Below are positions 45,294-54,699 of a stretch of 64,000 nucleotides of DNA, piece by piece. Each line of letters opens with the position of its first letter. Position 1 is the stretch's first letter. Origin of the DNA: Gammaproteobacteria bacterium (lineage in GTDB: Bacteria; Pseudomonadota; Gammaproteobacteria; Enterobacterales; Alteromonadaceae); contig JAAEZG010000006.1 in NCBI GenBank assembly GCA_018222985.1, positions 124,001-188,000 on the forward strand. The letters run 5' to 3'. Below the pieces are notes generated by a model. It ran no database searches, was not told the origin of the DNA, and saw only the letters and a program-made list of their open reading frames with translations. Position numbers and translations under genes: made by a program.

Positions 45294-46655
45294 CTACACC
45301 AGCAGCATGACCACCGCGGTGGTTAACACTGCCAGAATAATATTTAACGCCATGCCTTCACGCACCATGGTTTGAATAGTTAAACGCTCAGCAGCGAAAA
45401 CAATGGAGTTAGGCGGCGTTGCAACCGGCAAGCAGAACGCACAACTACAGGCAATAGCCGCTGGAATCATTAACATTTCTGGTGGTAGCTCTAAGGCGAA
45501 GGCCGCTGCGGCAAGCACCGGCATAAGTAGCGTCGCGGTGGCGGTATTTGAGGTGACTTCGGTTAAGAAGCTAACAGCTAACGCCAAACTTAAAATAAGT
45601 AGCCACAAGGGTAGGCCGGCGAGCCCCTGCAGGCCATCACCAATAATAGTGCTTAAGCCGCTGCTTACAAAGCCGTTAGCAAGGGCAATACCACCAGCAA
45701 ATAACAACAATATTCCCCAAGGAATAGCTACGGCGTCGCGCCATTCAAGCAACGCGCTGCCTTCACGGTCTTGCCAGATAAATAACGCTAAAACGCCCAA
45801 GAAGGCCACTGTGGCGTCGCCAACACCGCCTAGCCCTAACCACATAGCCCAACCACCAAAGGGGGCTGTGCGCGTCATCCACAGCACAATAACCACCCCA
45901 AAAACGAGCAGCACGCGCTTTTCAGCACTGCGCATGGGGCCAACAGCTTCAATGTGCAGCGCGTTCTGTGTGGTTAAGTTGCGTGTTAGCCACCAAGCCA
46001 TCACTGGAATTGCAACAACCACAAGTGGCAAACCAATCGTCATCCAGCGCATAAAGCCAAAGTTAGTGCCGGTGACATTTTCATAAACGGAAGCAAAAAT
46101 AAGATTAGGTGGGGTGCCAATCAGGGTTGCTATACCACCCACCGAGGCAGAATAGGCTAAGCCAAGCAATAAAGCGCGTTGAAAGTTTATGTCGTCACTA
46201 CCGTCGGCAAGGGCCAAGGCTACGGGCAGCAGGGCCAATACGGCCGCCGTGTTAGAGATCCACATTGACAAGAACGCCGTAGCCACCATAAAGGCGAACA
46301 CCATACGCCGTGCGCTGGCTTGGCCAAGGCGGCGTACGACGCCCACGGCAATACGTTTGTGCACGCCGCTAATTTCAACGGCTTTGGCAAGCATAAACGC
46401 TGCCATAAACAATAAAATAATCGGATTGCCCAATGCTGCGGACACCTCGCCAACATTGGCAACGCTGCCTAGCGGTAACAACACAAAGGGCAGCAGCGAA
46501 GTGACCGGTAGCGGCAAGGCCTCGGTTATCCACCACCACGCCACCCAAATGGTGGTGGCAAGTGTCCATGCGGCCGCTGGCGGCATGTTCAAGCCGTAAA
46601 CAGCTATAAAATAGCCAATAATGGCAGCCGCTGGGCCAGCAACACGATGCAGCAT
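45294..46655 (-). CDS. SLC13/DASS family sodium-anion symporter
   Basis: A 453-residue inner-membrane permease with about twelve hydrophobic segments. It has the two SNT-type motifs of the divalent-anion:Na+ symporter family: MWISNTAAVLALLPVALAL in the first half and VTSNTATATLLMPVLAA in the second. LIGTPPNLIF matches the sodium-site loop. Likely substrates are dicarboxylates such as succinate or malate, or sulphate; the sequence does not decide. It is convergent with the MBL gene and divergent from the BCCT gene. Confidence 0.88.
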   Translation of the reverse strand: MLHRVAGPAAAIIGYFIAVYGLNMPPAAAWTLATTIWVAWWWITEALPLPVTSLLPFVLLPLGSVANVGEVSAALGNPIILLFMAAFMLAKAVEISGVHKRIAVGVVRRLGQASARRMVFAFMVATAFLSMWISNTAAVLALLPVALALADGSDDINFQRALLLGLAYSASVGGIATLIGTPPNLIFASVYENVTGTNFGFMRWMTIGLPLVVVAIPVMAWWLTRNLTTQNALHIEAVGPMRSAEKRVLLVFGVVIVLWMTRTAPFGGWAMWLGLGGVGDATVAFLGVLALFIWQDREGSALLEWRDAVAIPWGILLLFAGGIALANGFVSSGLSTIIGDGLQGLAGLPLWLLILSLALAVSFLTEVTSNTATATLLMPVLAAAAFALELPPEMLMIPAAIACSCAFCLPVATPPNSIVFAAERLTIQTMVREGMALNIILAVLTTAVVMLLV

Positions 46656-46707
46656 GAACGTTTTTCCTTTTATCGGCGAATAACCTAAGCTAATAAATTA
46701 TCAGAAC

Positions 46708-46736
46708 TTGTCTTCATTTGAAATTTTTGCTGTATA
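46708..46736 (+). promoter_or_regulatory. Candidate sigma-70 promoter of the BCCT gene
   Basis: TTGTCT (46708-46713) and TGTATA (46731-46736) are separated by 17 bases in an AT-rich stretch about 40 bases before the BCCT start. Both boxes are imperfect, so this is tentative. Confidence 0.35.
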
Positions 46737-46777
46737 CGCATAGGGTTAAATAACAAATTCAACAAGGAGTAAGGCGA

Positions 46778-48817
46778 ATGGCAACGACCAAACCTAAATG
46801 GAACTCCGCAATACTGCTACCGGTTTTTATACCGGCTGTCGCAGTGATTGCGTTGTTGGTGATTGGTACTTTAAGTAATCCAGAATTAGCTGGCGAAATT
46901 TTTAGCGACGTTTTGGCCTGGATAACCAAAGACTTCGGCTGGTTTTATATGCTTGCCGTGGCTATTTTTCTGGTGTTCATTGTCGGGGTTGCGGTATCGA
47001 AGTGGGGGCGCATTAAGCTAGGCCCCGATCACGCAGAGCCCGAATATAGTTTCCCAGCATGGTTCGCGATGTTGTTTTCAGCCGGTTATGGTATTGCCTT
47101 GCTATTCTTCGGCGTGGCAGAGCCGGTACTGCATTATGCCAGCCCACCGGTCGGTGCCGCACAAACCGTTGACTCCGCCAAGCAAGCGATGCAAATAGCT
47201 TACTTTCACTGGGGCTTTCATATTTGGGCCATATACGGCCTCGTTGGTTTGGTGTTGGCGTACTTTTCATTTCGCCACGGCTTGCCATTATCCATGCGCT
47301 CAACGTTATACCCCATTATTGGCGAAAAAATTCACGGTCCAGCCGGCCATGCGGTTGATACTTTCGCTATTCTGGGCACCATGTTTGGTATTGCTACCAC
47401 CTTGGGCTTGTCGGTTATTCAAATTAACGCGGGCTTAAACTATTTATGGCCTGACATACCTATCAGCACCAATGTACAGGTTATTGCCATAGCGGTGATC
47501 ACATTGTTTGCCATTATGTCGGTGGTTGCCGGCTTAGACAAAGGCGTGAAGCGCTTGTCTTATGTGAATATGGCTTTGGTGCTACTTATTTTATTCTTTG
47601 TATTCTTCTCGGGCCCAACGGTGCACATTCTGGAAACCTATCTGCAGAACACGGGCTCCTATTTGAACAATATTGTTGAGCGTACCTTTAATTTGCAAGC
47701 CTATTCGCGCAGTGACTGGATTGGTAACTGGACGCTATTTATTTTCGGTTGGACGATCGCTTGGGCGCCGTTTGTTGGCCTCTTTATTGCGAAGATTAGC
47801 CGTGGCCGTACTATTCGCCAGTTTGTATTTGGGGTGATGTTTGTACCCACCATGTTTACGTTCTTCTGGTTCAGTGTATTCGGTGACACAGCGCTGAATA
47901 TGATTATGAACGAAGGGTACACAACGTTAATTTCTGAAGTGCAAAATGACGAAGCAATTGCGTTGTTTAAACTGTATGAAAATCTGCCGTGGACGAACTT
48001 ATTGTCCATTGCCACGGTCATTCTGATTGTCACCTTCTTTGTCACCTCATCAGACTCAGGCTCATTGGTTATCGACTCGTTAGCCTCGGGTGGCATTAGT
48101 GAAACCCCAGTGTGGCAACGCGTGTTTTGGGCCACCTTAGAAGGGGTTGTGGCAGGCGTGCTGTTGTTAGCTGGCGGGCTTGGGGCGCTGCAAACCGCTT
48201 CCATTGCCAGTGCATTGCCATTTGCCGTGATTATTCTCATTGCTGCCTTTGGCATGTGGCGTGCCTTAGTCATTGAAGGGCACCAATACCAGAGTTTGAA
48301 AACCGCCATGCGTACGCATCGACGTGGTGTGCATGCCGGCCCAGGCTATTGGAAAAAACGCCTTGCTGGGGTGGTTGATTTCCCTCGTCAAACCGAAGTC
48401 CGTGAGTTTGTTGAACATACAGTCATGGAGTGTTTAGCCGACGTTGCCAAAGAGCTTGGTGGCAAAGGTTGGGACGCTAAAACAGAGTATGAAGCTGACA
48501 ACGTGCGCGCTATTTTAACCGTGCAAAAAGAAAACGAAGTCGACTTCAATTACGAAGTGCGCATGCGTGCTTACCAACGGCCACAGTTCGCCATGACGGG
48601 CGATAAAAATGATAAGCGTGAGCGTGAGTACTATCGTGCTGAAGTGTTCTTACGCCAAGGCGGGCAAGCCTATGACTTATATGGTTATGAGCCGAATGAC
48701 ATTATTAATGACGTGATTAACCAGTTTGAGAACTACTTGCAGTTTATGCATATTTCACCGGCAAGTTTGCCGTGGGACTTGCAAGAACATGACGACGACT
48801 TAAAAACATCGTCATAA
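46778..48817 (+). CDS. BCCT family choline/betaine transporter (BetT-like)
   Basis: A 679-residue secondary transporter with about twelve helices followed by a long cytoplasmic tail (about 520-679). The tail is characteristic of E. coli BetT (677 residues), where it takes part in osmotic regulation. Shared segments include KLGPDHAEPEYSFPAWFAML, GIATTLGLSVIQINAGLNYL, ISRGRTIRQFVFG and FVTSSDSGSLV. The substrate-box tryptophans lie around GNWTLFIFGWTIAWAPFVG. Choline or a betaine is the likely substrate. No bet enzyme genes are nearby. Confidence 0.9.
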   Translation: MATTKPKWNSAILLPVFIPAVAVIALLVIGTLSNPELAGEIFSDVLAWITKDFGWFYMLAVAIFLVFIVGVAVSKWGRIKLGPDHAEPEYSFPAWFAMLFSAGYGIALLFFGVAEPVLHYASPPVGAAQTVDSAKQAMQIAYFHWGFHIWAIYGLVGLVLAYFSFRHGLPLSMRSTLYPIIGEKIHGPAGHAVDTFAILGTMFGIATTLGLSVIQINAGLNYLWPDIPISTNVQVIAIAVITLFAIMSVVAGLDKGVKRLSYVNMALVLLILFFVFFSGPTVHILETYLQNTGSYLNNIVERTFNLQAYSRSDWIGNWTLFIFGWTIAWAPFVGLFIAKISRGRTIRQFVFGVMFVPTMFTFFWFSVFGDTALNMIMNEGYTTLISEVQNDEAIALFKLYENLPWTNLLSIATVILIVTFFVTSSDSGSLVIDSLASGGISETPVWQRVFWATLEGVVAGVLLLAGGLGALQTASIASALPFAVIILIAAFGMWRALVIEGHQYQSLKTAMRTHRRGVHAGPGYWKKRLAGVVDFPRQTEVREFVEHTVMECLADVAKELGGKGWDAKTEYEADNVRAILTVQKENEVDFNYEVRMRAYQRPQFAMTGDKNDKREREYYRAEVFLRQGGQAYDLYGYEPNDIINDVINQFENYLQFMHISPASLPWDLQEHDDDLKTSS

Positions 48818-48838
48818 GTTGCAACGTTATCGAACGAG

Positions 48839-48870
48839 AACCACCGGCCTAAACCAAGTCGGTGGTTTTT
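48839..48870 (+). terminator. Terminator of the BCCT gene, inside the convergent gene's end
   Basis: AACCACCG (48839-48846) pairs with CGGTGGTT (48860-48867) and is followed by T residues. The right arm lies within the last codons of the minus-strand GGDEF-EAL gene, so the hairpin has both a coding and a probable terminating role. Confidence 0.7.
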
Positions 48871-51800
48871 AAAAACATCAATAAATCGGCTAAAGGCATT
48901 GGTCGTAAATAATAAAACCCTTGAGCAAAGCCGCAGCCGTATTGCTTTAATAGCTGTGCTTGCTCACCGGTTTCAACCCCTTCAGCAACCACTTCTAGGC
49001 CCACTTGATGGGCCATGTTAATAATACCCTCGGTAATGACACGGTCACTAGAGGACTCACTGAGTTCTTTAATGAACGCTCGGTCAACTTTCAATTTAGA
49101 TACGGGTAATGTCTTTAGATAGCTTAACCCCGAAAAGCCGGTACCAAAATCATCAATCGCCACAGCAATGCCTAAATCACGCAACCGCTCGAGAACCTGA
49201 ATGGCATTGGAGGTATTCTCCATCAGAATGCTTTCGGTTAACTCCAGTTCCAACATTTCGGTTGGGGTATTGGTGTCGGCCAGAATTTGCTGAATTTGCT
49301 CAAAGAAATTTGCACGGTGAAACTGCAGCGCAGATAAGTTAACCGCCACGCGTGACACACCATGCTGCTGCAGAATGTGAATGTCGGTACAGGCTTGCCG
49401 CAACGACCAAGCGCCGGCTGGAATAATTTGCCCTGTGGCTTCGGCCAATGGAATAAATTCGCCCGGCGATATGCTAGTGCCATCTTCACGGGTCCAGCGC
49501 ATGAGAGCTTCTACGGATGCTATTTTGCCAGTATTTAGGTCAATAATAGGCTGATAATAGAGCTGTAGGCTTTCGGTATCGATAGCATGCTGAAATTGGC
49601 TGCGCAAAATAATGTCACTTTGCGACATCGACTTGCGCTGACTGCTATAGAACTGATAGTGATTACGCCCTTGCTGTTTCGCGCGTGACATAGCCACATC
49701 GGCCTGCTGAATTAGCGTGACCGCTTGTTTCGCCTGAGGTGTATACATGGTCACCCCAATACTCGCCGTTAAATAAATTTTTTGCTGACTGCCTAAAGCG
49801 CCCACTTGATAAGGCTCATCAATGAGCTGCATGGTCTGTTTAACAAAGTCTTCTACGTGTTGTTGAGAGGCAAAATCTGGACGCACAAACACAAATTCAT
49901 CGCCGCCAAAGCGCGCCACAAGATCATGTTGCTGGCTTAAAGACTCTAATCGTGCTGCGGCTTGACGTAATATGTCATCGCCAACCTCAAGACCTAGGTT
50001 ATCGTTCACCGGTTTAAAGCCATCGAGGTCAATAAACAGCACGGCCATAACGCCGGCCTGTTGCGTGTGTTGCTGGTGCTGAATGAGCCCATGTAGCTGA
50101 TGCTCTAAAGCGGCACGATTGAGCAGGCCCGTTAAGCCGTCATGACCCGCTTGGTAAGCCAACAGCTCAGCTTGTTGCTTTAAGTGGGTGACATCTTTGG
50201 CAATACCAAAAGTACCCAGTATTTGGCCGTCAATAATTATCGGTAAATTGGTGATATCGAATATCTTGGTCGTTTTTGTCGTATAAGTCGTAATATCGGC
50301 TTCATAGCGCTGGCTTTCACCGTCACTGGTCACCTGATTAAAAATTTCGCCCACCCGAGCTAATTCCTGTTCATTCAAGAAAACGCCAAAGTGCATCTTC
50401 AAGGCCTGTTCGCGAGTGACTTCAACTTGCTCACAAAAGGCGTCGTTAACATGTGAGAAACGGCCTTCGCAATCCAATGAAAATACAGGGTCAGGGTGGT
50501 GGCTGAATAAACTCTTGTAACGCTGCTCATTTAACGAGAGTTCATGTTGTTGTTGGCGTAACTGGCGCTGTGTGCGGGCAAGACGCAAACTGTGGCGTCG
50601 CAGGGCAGCATTTTGTTCAATCATCAACACAAAAGCGAGGCTAAACAGAATGCCAAGCGCGACGATGGCGGTGCGCATATTTGCCGCTGAGCTAAGTTCG
50701 CTGAAGTCGTAAAGTGTTGCATGCAAAGTCAGTTCAGGCCCATGTGACATTGTTAGCGTTGTACTTGCTAGCCCTAATTCATTGTTATGGCTTGGTTTGT
50801 TGCTATCAAAGCTACGTTCTGCGGTTTCACTTAGTTGTGTATAAATTTTAATATGGTCGTTGGTTAGCCGTGTTGCTGGGTTCATCATACGGTTTAGGTC
50901 AAACACCGCAAGAACGAAGCGTACATCACTAACCACTTCGTCAATAGGGATAAGCATAACAGCTAGCGGCGTAGCGTCGCTGCGAATATAGGGCACTTCC
51001 GGAATTAAAAATGAGGTATCAGAGTGCTCTTCCATCAACCAACGTTGCACTTGCGCATCGGCGAGAATTTCATGCCCGGTACCTGTGTTCTTCTCGCTTA
51101 ACTCATGCCACATCGATGTCAGTGTGCCATTCAATGCAGTAATACTCAGCAAATGAGGGATATCACGCAAATAGGCCCGCACGTCAGCTTTCTTATCAAA
51201 GTTTTGCTGGTTGGTCGCTGCAACTTCCCAGCGTTCCGTCATACGCTCCATAAGCTGCACATTCACCATCGCCATGGTTGCACGGGCACTGGCTAGCCGC
51301 TCAATTTCACGTTCTGCTTGGGTTTGAATGTTTTTCAAACTGTGGTAGCCCATGAAATACCACAGTGAACCGGTTAAGACGATACACAGCGCACCGACAA
51401 TAATTGCTGGTTTTGAGGGGAGCGTAGGGCGAATGTTTTGTTGCAGCGAAAGTAGCTGATACGCCAAGCCGATAATTAAAAACAGCACGCTGGCTAAGCT
51501 AGTAATATCGGGGTGTGGGCCCAGTAACATAAAGCCATCGGGCGTTATGTGAAGCATTAACATAATGCTGGAAAAGACAATGATTAGGGCCGATGTCACG
51601 CGCATCCATAGCCGTTGAATAGGGTGCGCTGGGTTTAGCGCCAACATGACGCTTAACACCACGAAGACCACAATAGTGCCGGGCGGAAAGGTTGCCTCGA
51701 TGTTGTTTAGCCATGACATAAAGAAAATATTGGCTAAATTGGTGCCGACCAACAGGCTGTGAAGTGCTAGTAGCAAGATGGCTAGACTACCGGCACGTTG

Positions 51801-52013
51801 AAATACCGGTCGTTGAAACAATAAGCCCGCAATAGCGCAGCTAATGGCAATGCCGAGCAGCGATGCGTTATTCGACAACATGCGTTCGAACAAACTCTGG
51901 GGTTCGACGACAGTATTCATCAACATGCCCAGCACACCTATAGTAAAGGTAGCGACAAGCATGGTGAATAGGGTTGCCGAAACAACATAAGGGTTTACGC
52001 GAAGCTTGGCCAA
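48849..52013 (-). CDS. Membrane-bound PAS-GGDEF-EAL cyclic-di-GMP signalling protein
   Basis: A 1054-residue protein. Residues 1-235 contain about seven transmembrane helices (a MASE-like sensor), about 235-440 is a probable periplasmic domain, and an eighth helix lies near 440-460. It is followed by a coiled linker, a PAS domain (about 485-610), GGDEF (about 625-785, intact RFGGDEFVF) and EAL (about 800-1045). The EAL residues look complete: VEALMRW, AVNLSALQFHR, ELTESIL, AIDDFGTGFSGLSYLK, LKVDRAFI and VVAEGVET. Phosphodiesterase activity is therefore expected, and cyclase activity is possible. Its signal is unknown. Confidence 0.93.
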   Translation of the reverse strand: MAKLRVNPYVVSATLFTMLVATFTIGVLGMLMNTVVEPQSLFERMLSNNASLLGIAISCAIAGLLFQRPVFQRAGSLAILLLALHSLLVGTNLANIFFMSWLNNIEATFPPGTIVVFVVLSVMLALNPAHPIQRLWMRVTSALIIVFSSIMLMLHITPDGFMLLGPHPDITSLASVLFLIIGLAYQLLSLQQNIRPTLPSKPAIIVGALCIVLTGSLWYFMGYHSLKNIQTQAEREIERLASARATMAMVNVQLMERMTERWEVAATNQQNFDKKADVRAYLRDIPHLLSITALNGTLTSMWHELSEKNTGTGHEILADAQVQRWLMEEHSDTSFLIPEVPYIRSDATPLAVMLIPIDEVVSDVRFVLAVFDLNRMMNPATRLTNDHIKIYTQLSETAERSFDSNKPSHNNELGLASTTLTMSHGPELTLHATLYDFSELSSAANMRTAIVALGILFSLAFVLMIEQNAALRRHSLRLARTQRQLRQQQHELSLNEQRYKSLFSHHPDPVFSLDCEGRFSHVNDAFCEQVEVTREQALKMHFGVFLNEQELARVGEIFNQVTSDGESQRYEADITTYTTKTTKIFDITNLPIIIDGQILGTFGIAKDVTHLKQQAELLAYQAGHDGLTGLLNRAALEHQLHGLIQHQQHTQQAGVMAVLFIDLDGFKPVNDNLGLEVGDDILRQAAARLESLSQQHDLVARFGGDEFVFVRPDFASQQHVEDFVKQTMQLIDEPYQVGALGSQQKIYLTASIGVTMYTPQAKQAVTLIQQADVAMSRAKQQGRNHYQFYSSQRKSMSQSDIILRSQFQHAIDTESLQLYYQPIIDLNTGKIASVEALMRWTREDGTSISPGEFIPLAEATGQIIPAGAWSLRQACTDIHILQQHGVSRVAVNLSALQFHRANFFEQIQQILADTNTPTEMLELELTESILMENTSNAIQVLERLRDLGIAVAIDDFGTGFSGLSYLKTLPVSKLKVDRAFIKELSESSSDRVITEGIINMAHQVGLEVVAEGVETGEQAQLLKQYGCGFAQGFYYLRPMPLADLLMFLKTTDLV

Positions 52014-52076
52014 AGTGGGTGCCTTTTCTTTTTTACATTCTTATTTCGTCACTATATGTAACAAGCCAGTTGTAGG

Positions 52077-52526
52077 TCAACTGACTTGCAACGCCATAAG
52101 TATACGATCGGCATCAGGGCCTAAAAATTGAGGCAAAAAGTCAGTTTTTTTAAAGCCAAACTTTTCATATAGAGCAATAGCGGCGCTATTGTATGGCGCA
52201 ACCGTTAACTTGATTTGTGTTTGCTCATTCGAGTTTGCCGCCAAGCCATCTAAATAATACGCCATTAGCTGCTTGCCAACGCCTTTGCCACGAGCTTGCT
52301 CAGCAATTAACACCGACATGATCCAGTGCTCGTTGGCTTGCCCTGGGGCTGCTAACAAATAACCAAGCACCTGATCGGCTTCGCAATAGACAATGAAGCC
52401 CGTTGGCCACTGCGCAAGGGCTTGGTAGAAAAAGGCTTTGGGGTAGCCCTCGTGCGCGTAGGTTGCTAACTCGAGGGCTTCAATTTGCGCAATATCTTGC
52501 GCTTGGGCATAACGCACTGTTGCCAT
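52077..52526 (-). CDS. GNAT family N-acetyltransferase
   Basis: A 149-residue acetyltransferase with the acetyl-CoA pyrophosphate loop EQARGKGVGKQLMAYYL and the C-terminal NSAAIALYEKFGFKKTDF segment typical of RimI-like GNATs. The substrate is unknown. Its ATG overlaps the stop of the upstream yceI-like gene (TAATG), so the two are cotranscribed and coupled. Confidence 0.87.
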   Translation of the reverse strand: MATVRYAQAQDIAQIEALELATYAHEGYPKAFFYQALAQWPTGFIVYCEADQVLGYLLAAPGQANEHWIMSVLIAEQARGKGVGKQLMAYYLDGLAANSNEQTQIKLTVAPYNSAAIALYEKFGFKKTDFLPQFLGPDADRILMALQVS

Positions 52527-53110
52527 TAGCGCGTGAACTGCACGCTAAAGGTAACCGGCACGTTGTAATCAATGCGCTGTAACCCAGCAATTTCGCGCAG
52601 CTGCTCAATACCCGCCACCAAACCGAAGGCTTTTGTATCAATATTAATAGGGTGCGTTGTGGTCGCTAAAAAGCGATCGGTACCTAAGCGCGTAACTTGC
52701 AATGAGCTTTGCATGGTTTCGCTTTTGCCAGCAATAAACACCGTGATATCAACCATCAGCGGTAGTGTTTCGCCAACGGGCATTTCAGTTAATAACTTCT
52801 CTTCTAAGCTCGCCGCTGCGCTAACTATGCTGTAGTCTTCCGCATTAAATAAGTGCTTTAACATGCGCTCATTACGAATTGGAATTTGTGTGTCTAAGCT
52901 CGTTACGGGAATTTCAATCGACACCTTGCCGTCAACCCATTCACCCTGAACGTCGGTGAAGCGATGAATTTCGTCAACATGGTCATTTTTTACGGACACG
53001 AAATTCAACACAGAGTTGTCACTATCCAACTGCCACGTGTCGGCGAGTACGTTACTTGATAAAAAAACCGTAGTGGCGGCACTTGCTAAAAAAATATGTT
53101 TAAGAGACAT
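52526..53110 (-). CDS. YceI-family periplasmic protein
   Basis: A 194-residue protein with a signal peptide (cleavage probably after NVLA, residue 23). It has the YceI lipocalin-like fold, recognised from TWQLDSDNSVLNFVSVKNDH at the mature N-terminus and the VSIEIPVTSLDT strand. YceI proteins bind isoprenoid lipids. This one ends in a typical VPVTFSVQF strand. A ribosome-binding site (GAGGAG) precedes the start. It is coupled to the GNAT gene. Confidence 0.88.
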   Translation of the reverse strand: MSLKHIFLASAATTVFLSSNVLADTWQLDSDNSVLNFVSVKNDHVDEIHRFTDVQGEWVDGKVSIEIPVTSLDTQIPIRNERMLKHLFNAEDYSIVSAAASLEEKLLTEMPVGETLPLMVDITVFIAGKSETMQSSLQVTRLGTDRFLATTTHPINIDTKAFGLVAGIEQLREIAGLQRIDYNVPVTFSVQFTR

Positions 53111-53249
53111 ACATTTACTCCTCTTGTTGGGCTATAAAAGATAGCATAAAGTGAGACTTTGCTCGAGCCTTACGCTGAAGCAGCAGCTTAAACGATTGAT
53201 TCGGTGTATGATGACGCTGCACATCACACAGGAGACAGGATTAACCACC

Positions 53250-54113
53250 ATGTATACGGACTCGCTCACCAATTTGTTCAATGAATTTCAATTTTCCGAG
53301 CAACTGTTTCGTCCGGTTATTGCGACGTTAATTCTAATTTCTGCGATATTGCTCATTCGTGCCATTTTAGCGAAGTTCATTCGTAAAAGCGTGAAAGCCA
53401 CCGAATTGCGCCGCCGCTGGTTGGTACAAACGCGCAATGTACTGCTGTTATTTATGGTGCTTGGGCTTATGCTCATTTGGGCTGAAGAGCTGCGTACCTT
53501 AGCGCTCGGTATTGTGGCCATTGCGGTTGCCTTTGTGGTGGCGACAAAAGAATTAATCATGTGCCTAACCGGCAGCCTAGTAAAGTCGGGCGGCAGTGCT
53601 TTTAGCATTGGTGACCGTATACAAATTAAAGAATTTCGCGGCGACGTGATTGATCAAAACCTACTTGCCACCATCATTTTAGAAGTCGGGCCGGGCAAAT
53701 TTTCCCATCAACGCACTGGGCGCATGATCGCAATACCTAATTCGCTGTTTGTGTCTGAGCCCGTTATTAATGAAAGCTATACCCATGATTTTGTTTTGCA
53801 TGTGTTTACCGTGCCATTTAAACGTGAAGACGACTGGCCGACCGCCCAGCAAGCCTTGCTTGAGTCAGCCAACCGTCACTGCGCTGACTACGTTGAACAA
53901 GCCAAGCGTTATATGCAGCGCATGAGCGATCATCGCGGTATTGACGTCCCCTCAGCTGAACCTCGCGTTACCATTACTGTGCCTGCTGCAGGCGAAATTC
54001 ATTTAATTGTGCGTTTCCCAACCAAGTCAGGTATGCGTAGTTTTATGGAACAGTCGATACTTAACGATGTGTTTCAAAACAATACGTTCACCCGAATTAC
54101 CGAGAAAAACTAA
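53250..54113 (+). CDS. MscS-family mechanosensitive channel
   Basis: A 287-residue small-conductance mechanosensitive channel homologue. Three hydrophobic segments (about 20-40, 62-80 and 85-125) end in the pore helix, which runs GIVAIAVAFVVATKELIMCL. The beta domain follows (FSIGDRIQIKEFRGDVI) and then an alpha/beta C-terminal domain. Conserved MscS features include IPNSLFVSEPVIN. I chose ATG 53250 with AGGA 9 bases upstream; the frame opens 33 codons earlier without similarity. Confidence 0.85.
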   Translation: MYTDSLTNLFNEFQFSEQLFRPVIATLILISAILLIRAILAKFIRKSVKATELRRRWLVQTRNVLLLFMVLGLMLIWAEELRTLALGIVAIAVAFVVATKELIMCLTGSLVKSGGSAFSIGDRIQIKEFRGDVIDQNLLATIILEVGPGKFSHQRTGRMIAIPNSLFVSEPVINESYTHDFVLHVFTVPFKREDDWPTAQQALLESANRHCADYVEQAKRYMQRMSDHRGIDVPSAEPRVTITVPAAGEIHLIVRFPTKSGMRSFMEQSILNDVFQNNTFTRITEKN

Positions 54114-54216
54114 CACCACAAACCCACGCGACTAGCGAATGTTATATTGCTTTTCATTGCAAAGATTTCTATGCTTTTCTGGTGTCAATCGTAATATTTA
54201 TATGTTGCAAGTGTGT

Positions 54217-54300
54217 TATCTATCTCCCGATGGATAATCAAGGAAAGAGCCTTGGGAATGGAAGCCCGTTTGCGTCTTTTTCGCTTTGAAACGCATAGGA
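54217..54300 (+). promoter_or_regulatory. Structured 5' leader with hairpins and GGA motifs
   Basis: Successive hairpins can form: TATCTATC-TCCC-GATGGATA (54217-54236, 8 bp with one G-T pair), CAAGG-AAAGAG-CCTTG (54239-54254), GGG-AATGGAAG-CCC (54254-54267) and TGCGT...ACGCA (54271-54295). GGA occurs four times, once in a hairpin loop and once in the Shine-Dalgarno AGGAAG at 54297-54302. This pattern resembles CsrA/RsmA-bound leaders. It matches no riboswitch class that I know. Confidence 0.4.
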
Positions 54301-54307
54301 AGATTTT

Positions 54308-54643
54308 GTGGTTGTTCAATTTAAACACATAAGTTTTATGATAATTGCGTTTGTGAGCACCCTCGGTGCTGCGTGTTCTGATATGAGCCCTGGCTGCGGC
54401 TCGGATAAAGTCGTCGATGAAGTGTTGCGTGTTGTAAAATCACGAACTGCGCATATGCCTCAAGTAAAAGTAGAGCGGGTGCACACATTGCGCACCAACT
54501 TTGCAACGGGCGAGGTATTGTGTAGTGCGGCGGTCTTAATAACCGATAGTAGCGCGCGCCAAAAACGTGTATCTGTGGGTTACAATGTCTATTATGACGC
54601 CCAGCGCAAGCTCGCTATCGATGTCTATGGCGCTACCCCTTAA
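54308..54643 (+). CDS. Small exported protein of unknown function
   Basis: A 111-residue protein with an N-terminal hydrophobic segment (about 7-22, HISFMIIAFVSTLGAA) and cysteines at 23 and 30. This could be a signal peptide; the sequence before Cys23 (LGAAC) is only a weak lipobox. The mature part has an alternating pattern suggesting alpha-beta structure and a further cysteine in EVLCSAAV. No family is recognised. The start is GTG 54308, eight bases after AGGA; an internal ATG at 54338 would cut into the signal. It stands alone behind a structured leader. Confidence 0.6.
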   Translation: MVVQFKHISFMIIAFVSTLGAACSDMSPGCGSDKVVDEVLRVVKSRTAHMPQVKVERVHTLRTNFATGEVLCSAAVLITDSSARQKRVSVGYNVYYDAQRKLAIDVYGATP

Positions 54644-54671
54644 ATCTTTCTCTTCTGAATTCAGATCAATA

Positions 54672-54685
54672 AATTGTCGACAATT
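54672..54685. promoter_or_regulatory. Perfect palindromic operator upstream of the prp regulator
   Basis: AATTGTCGACAATT is a perfect 14-bp palindrome just upstream of a promoter (TTGGAA at 54700-54705, 17-base gap, TAAAAT at 54723-54728). TTGTNNACAA-type palindromes are typical of FCD-subfamily GntR regulators, so autoregulation by the following gene is likely. Confidence 0.6.
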
Positions 54686-54699
54686 AATTTGTTTTTGAC

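Noticed and set aside
45403-46086. Long plus-strand open frame (227 codons) opposite the SLC13 gene
   Set aside because: It is the antisense shadow of a clear membrane transporter; its composition (Ala/Ser/Thr/Pro-rich) is what reversed transporter codons give, and it lacks a ribosome-binding site.
53151-53249. Upstream 33-codon extension of the MscS-like protein
   Set aside because: It contains the putative ribosome-binding site and no channel similarity; ATG 53250 is better supported.
54114-54307. Known riboswitch class (c-di-GMP, TPP, lysine or glycine) in the leader before the orphan gene
   Set aside because: The conserved cores of those classes are not present; only generic hairpins and GGA motifs are seen.
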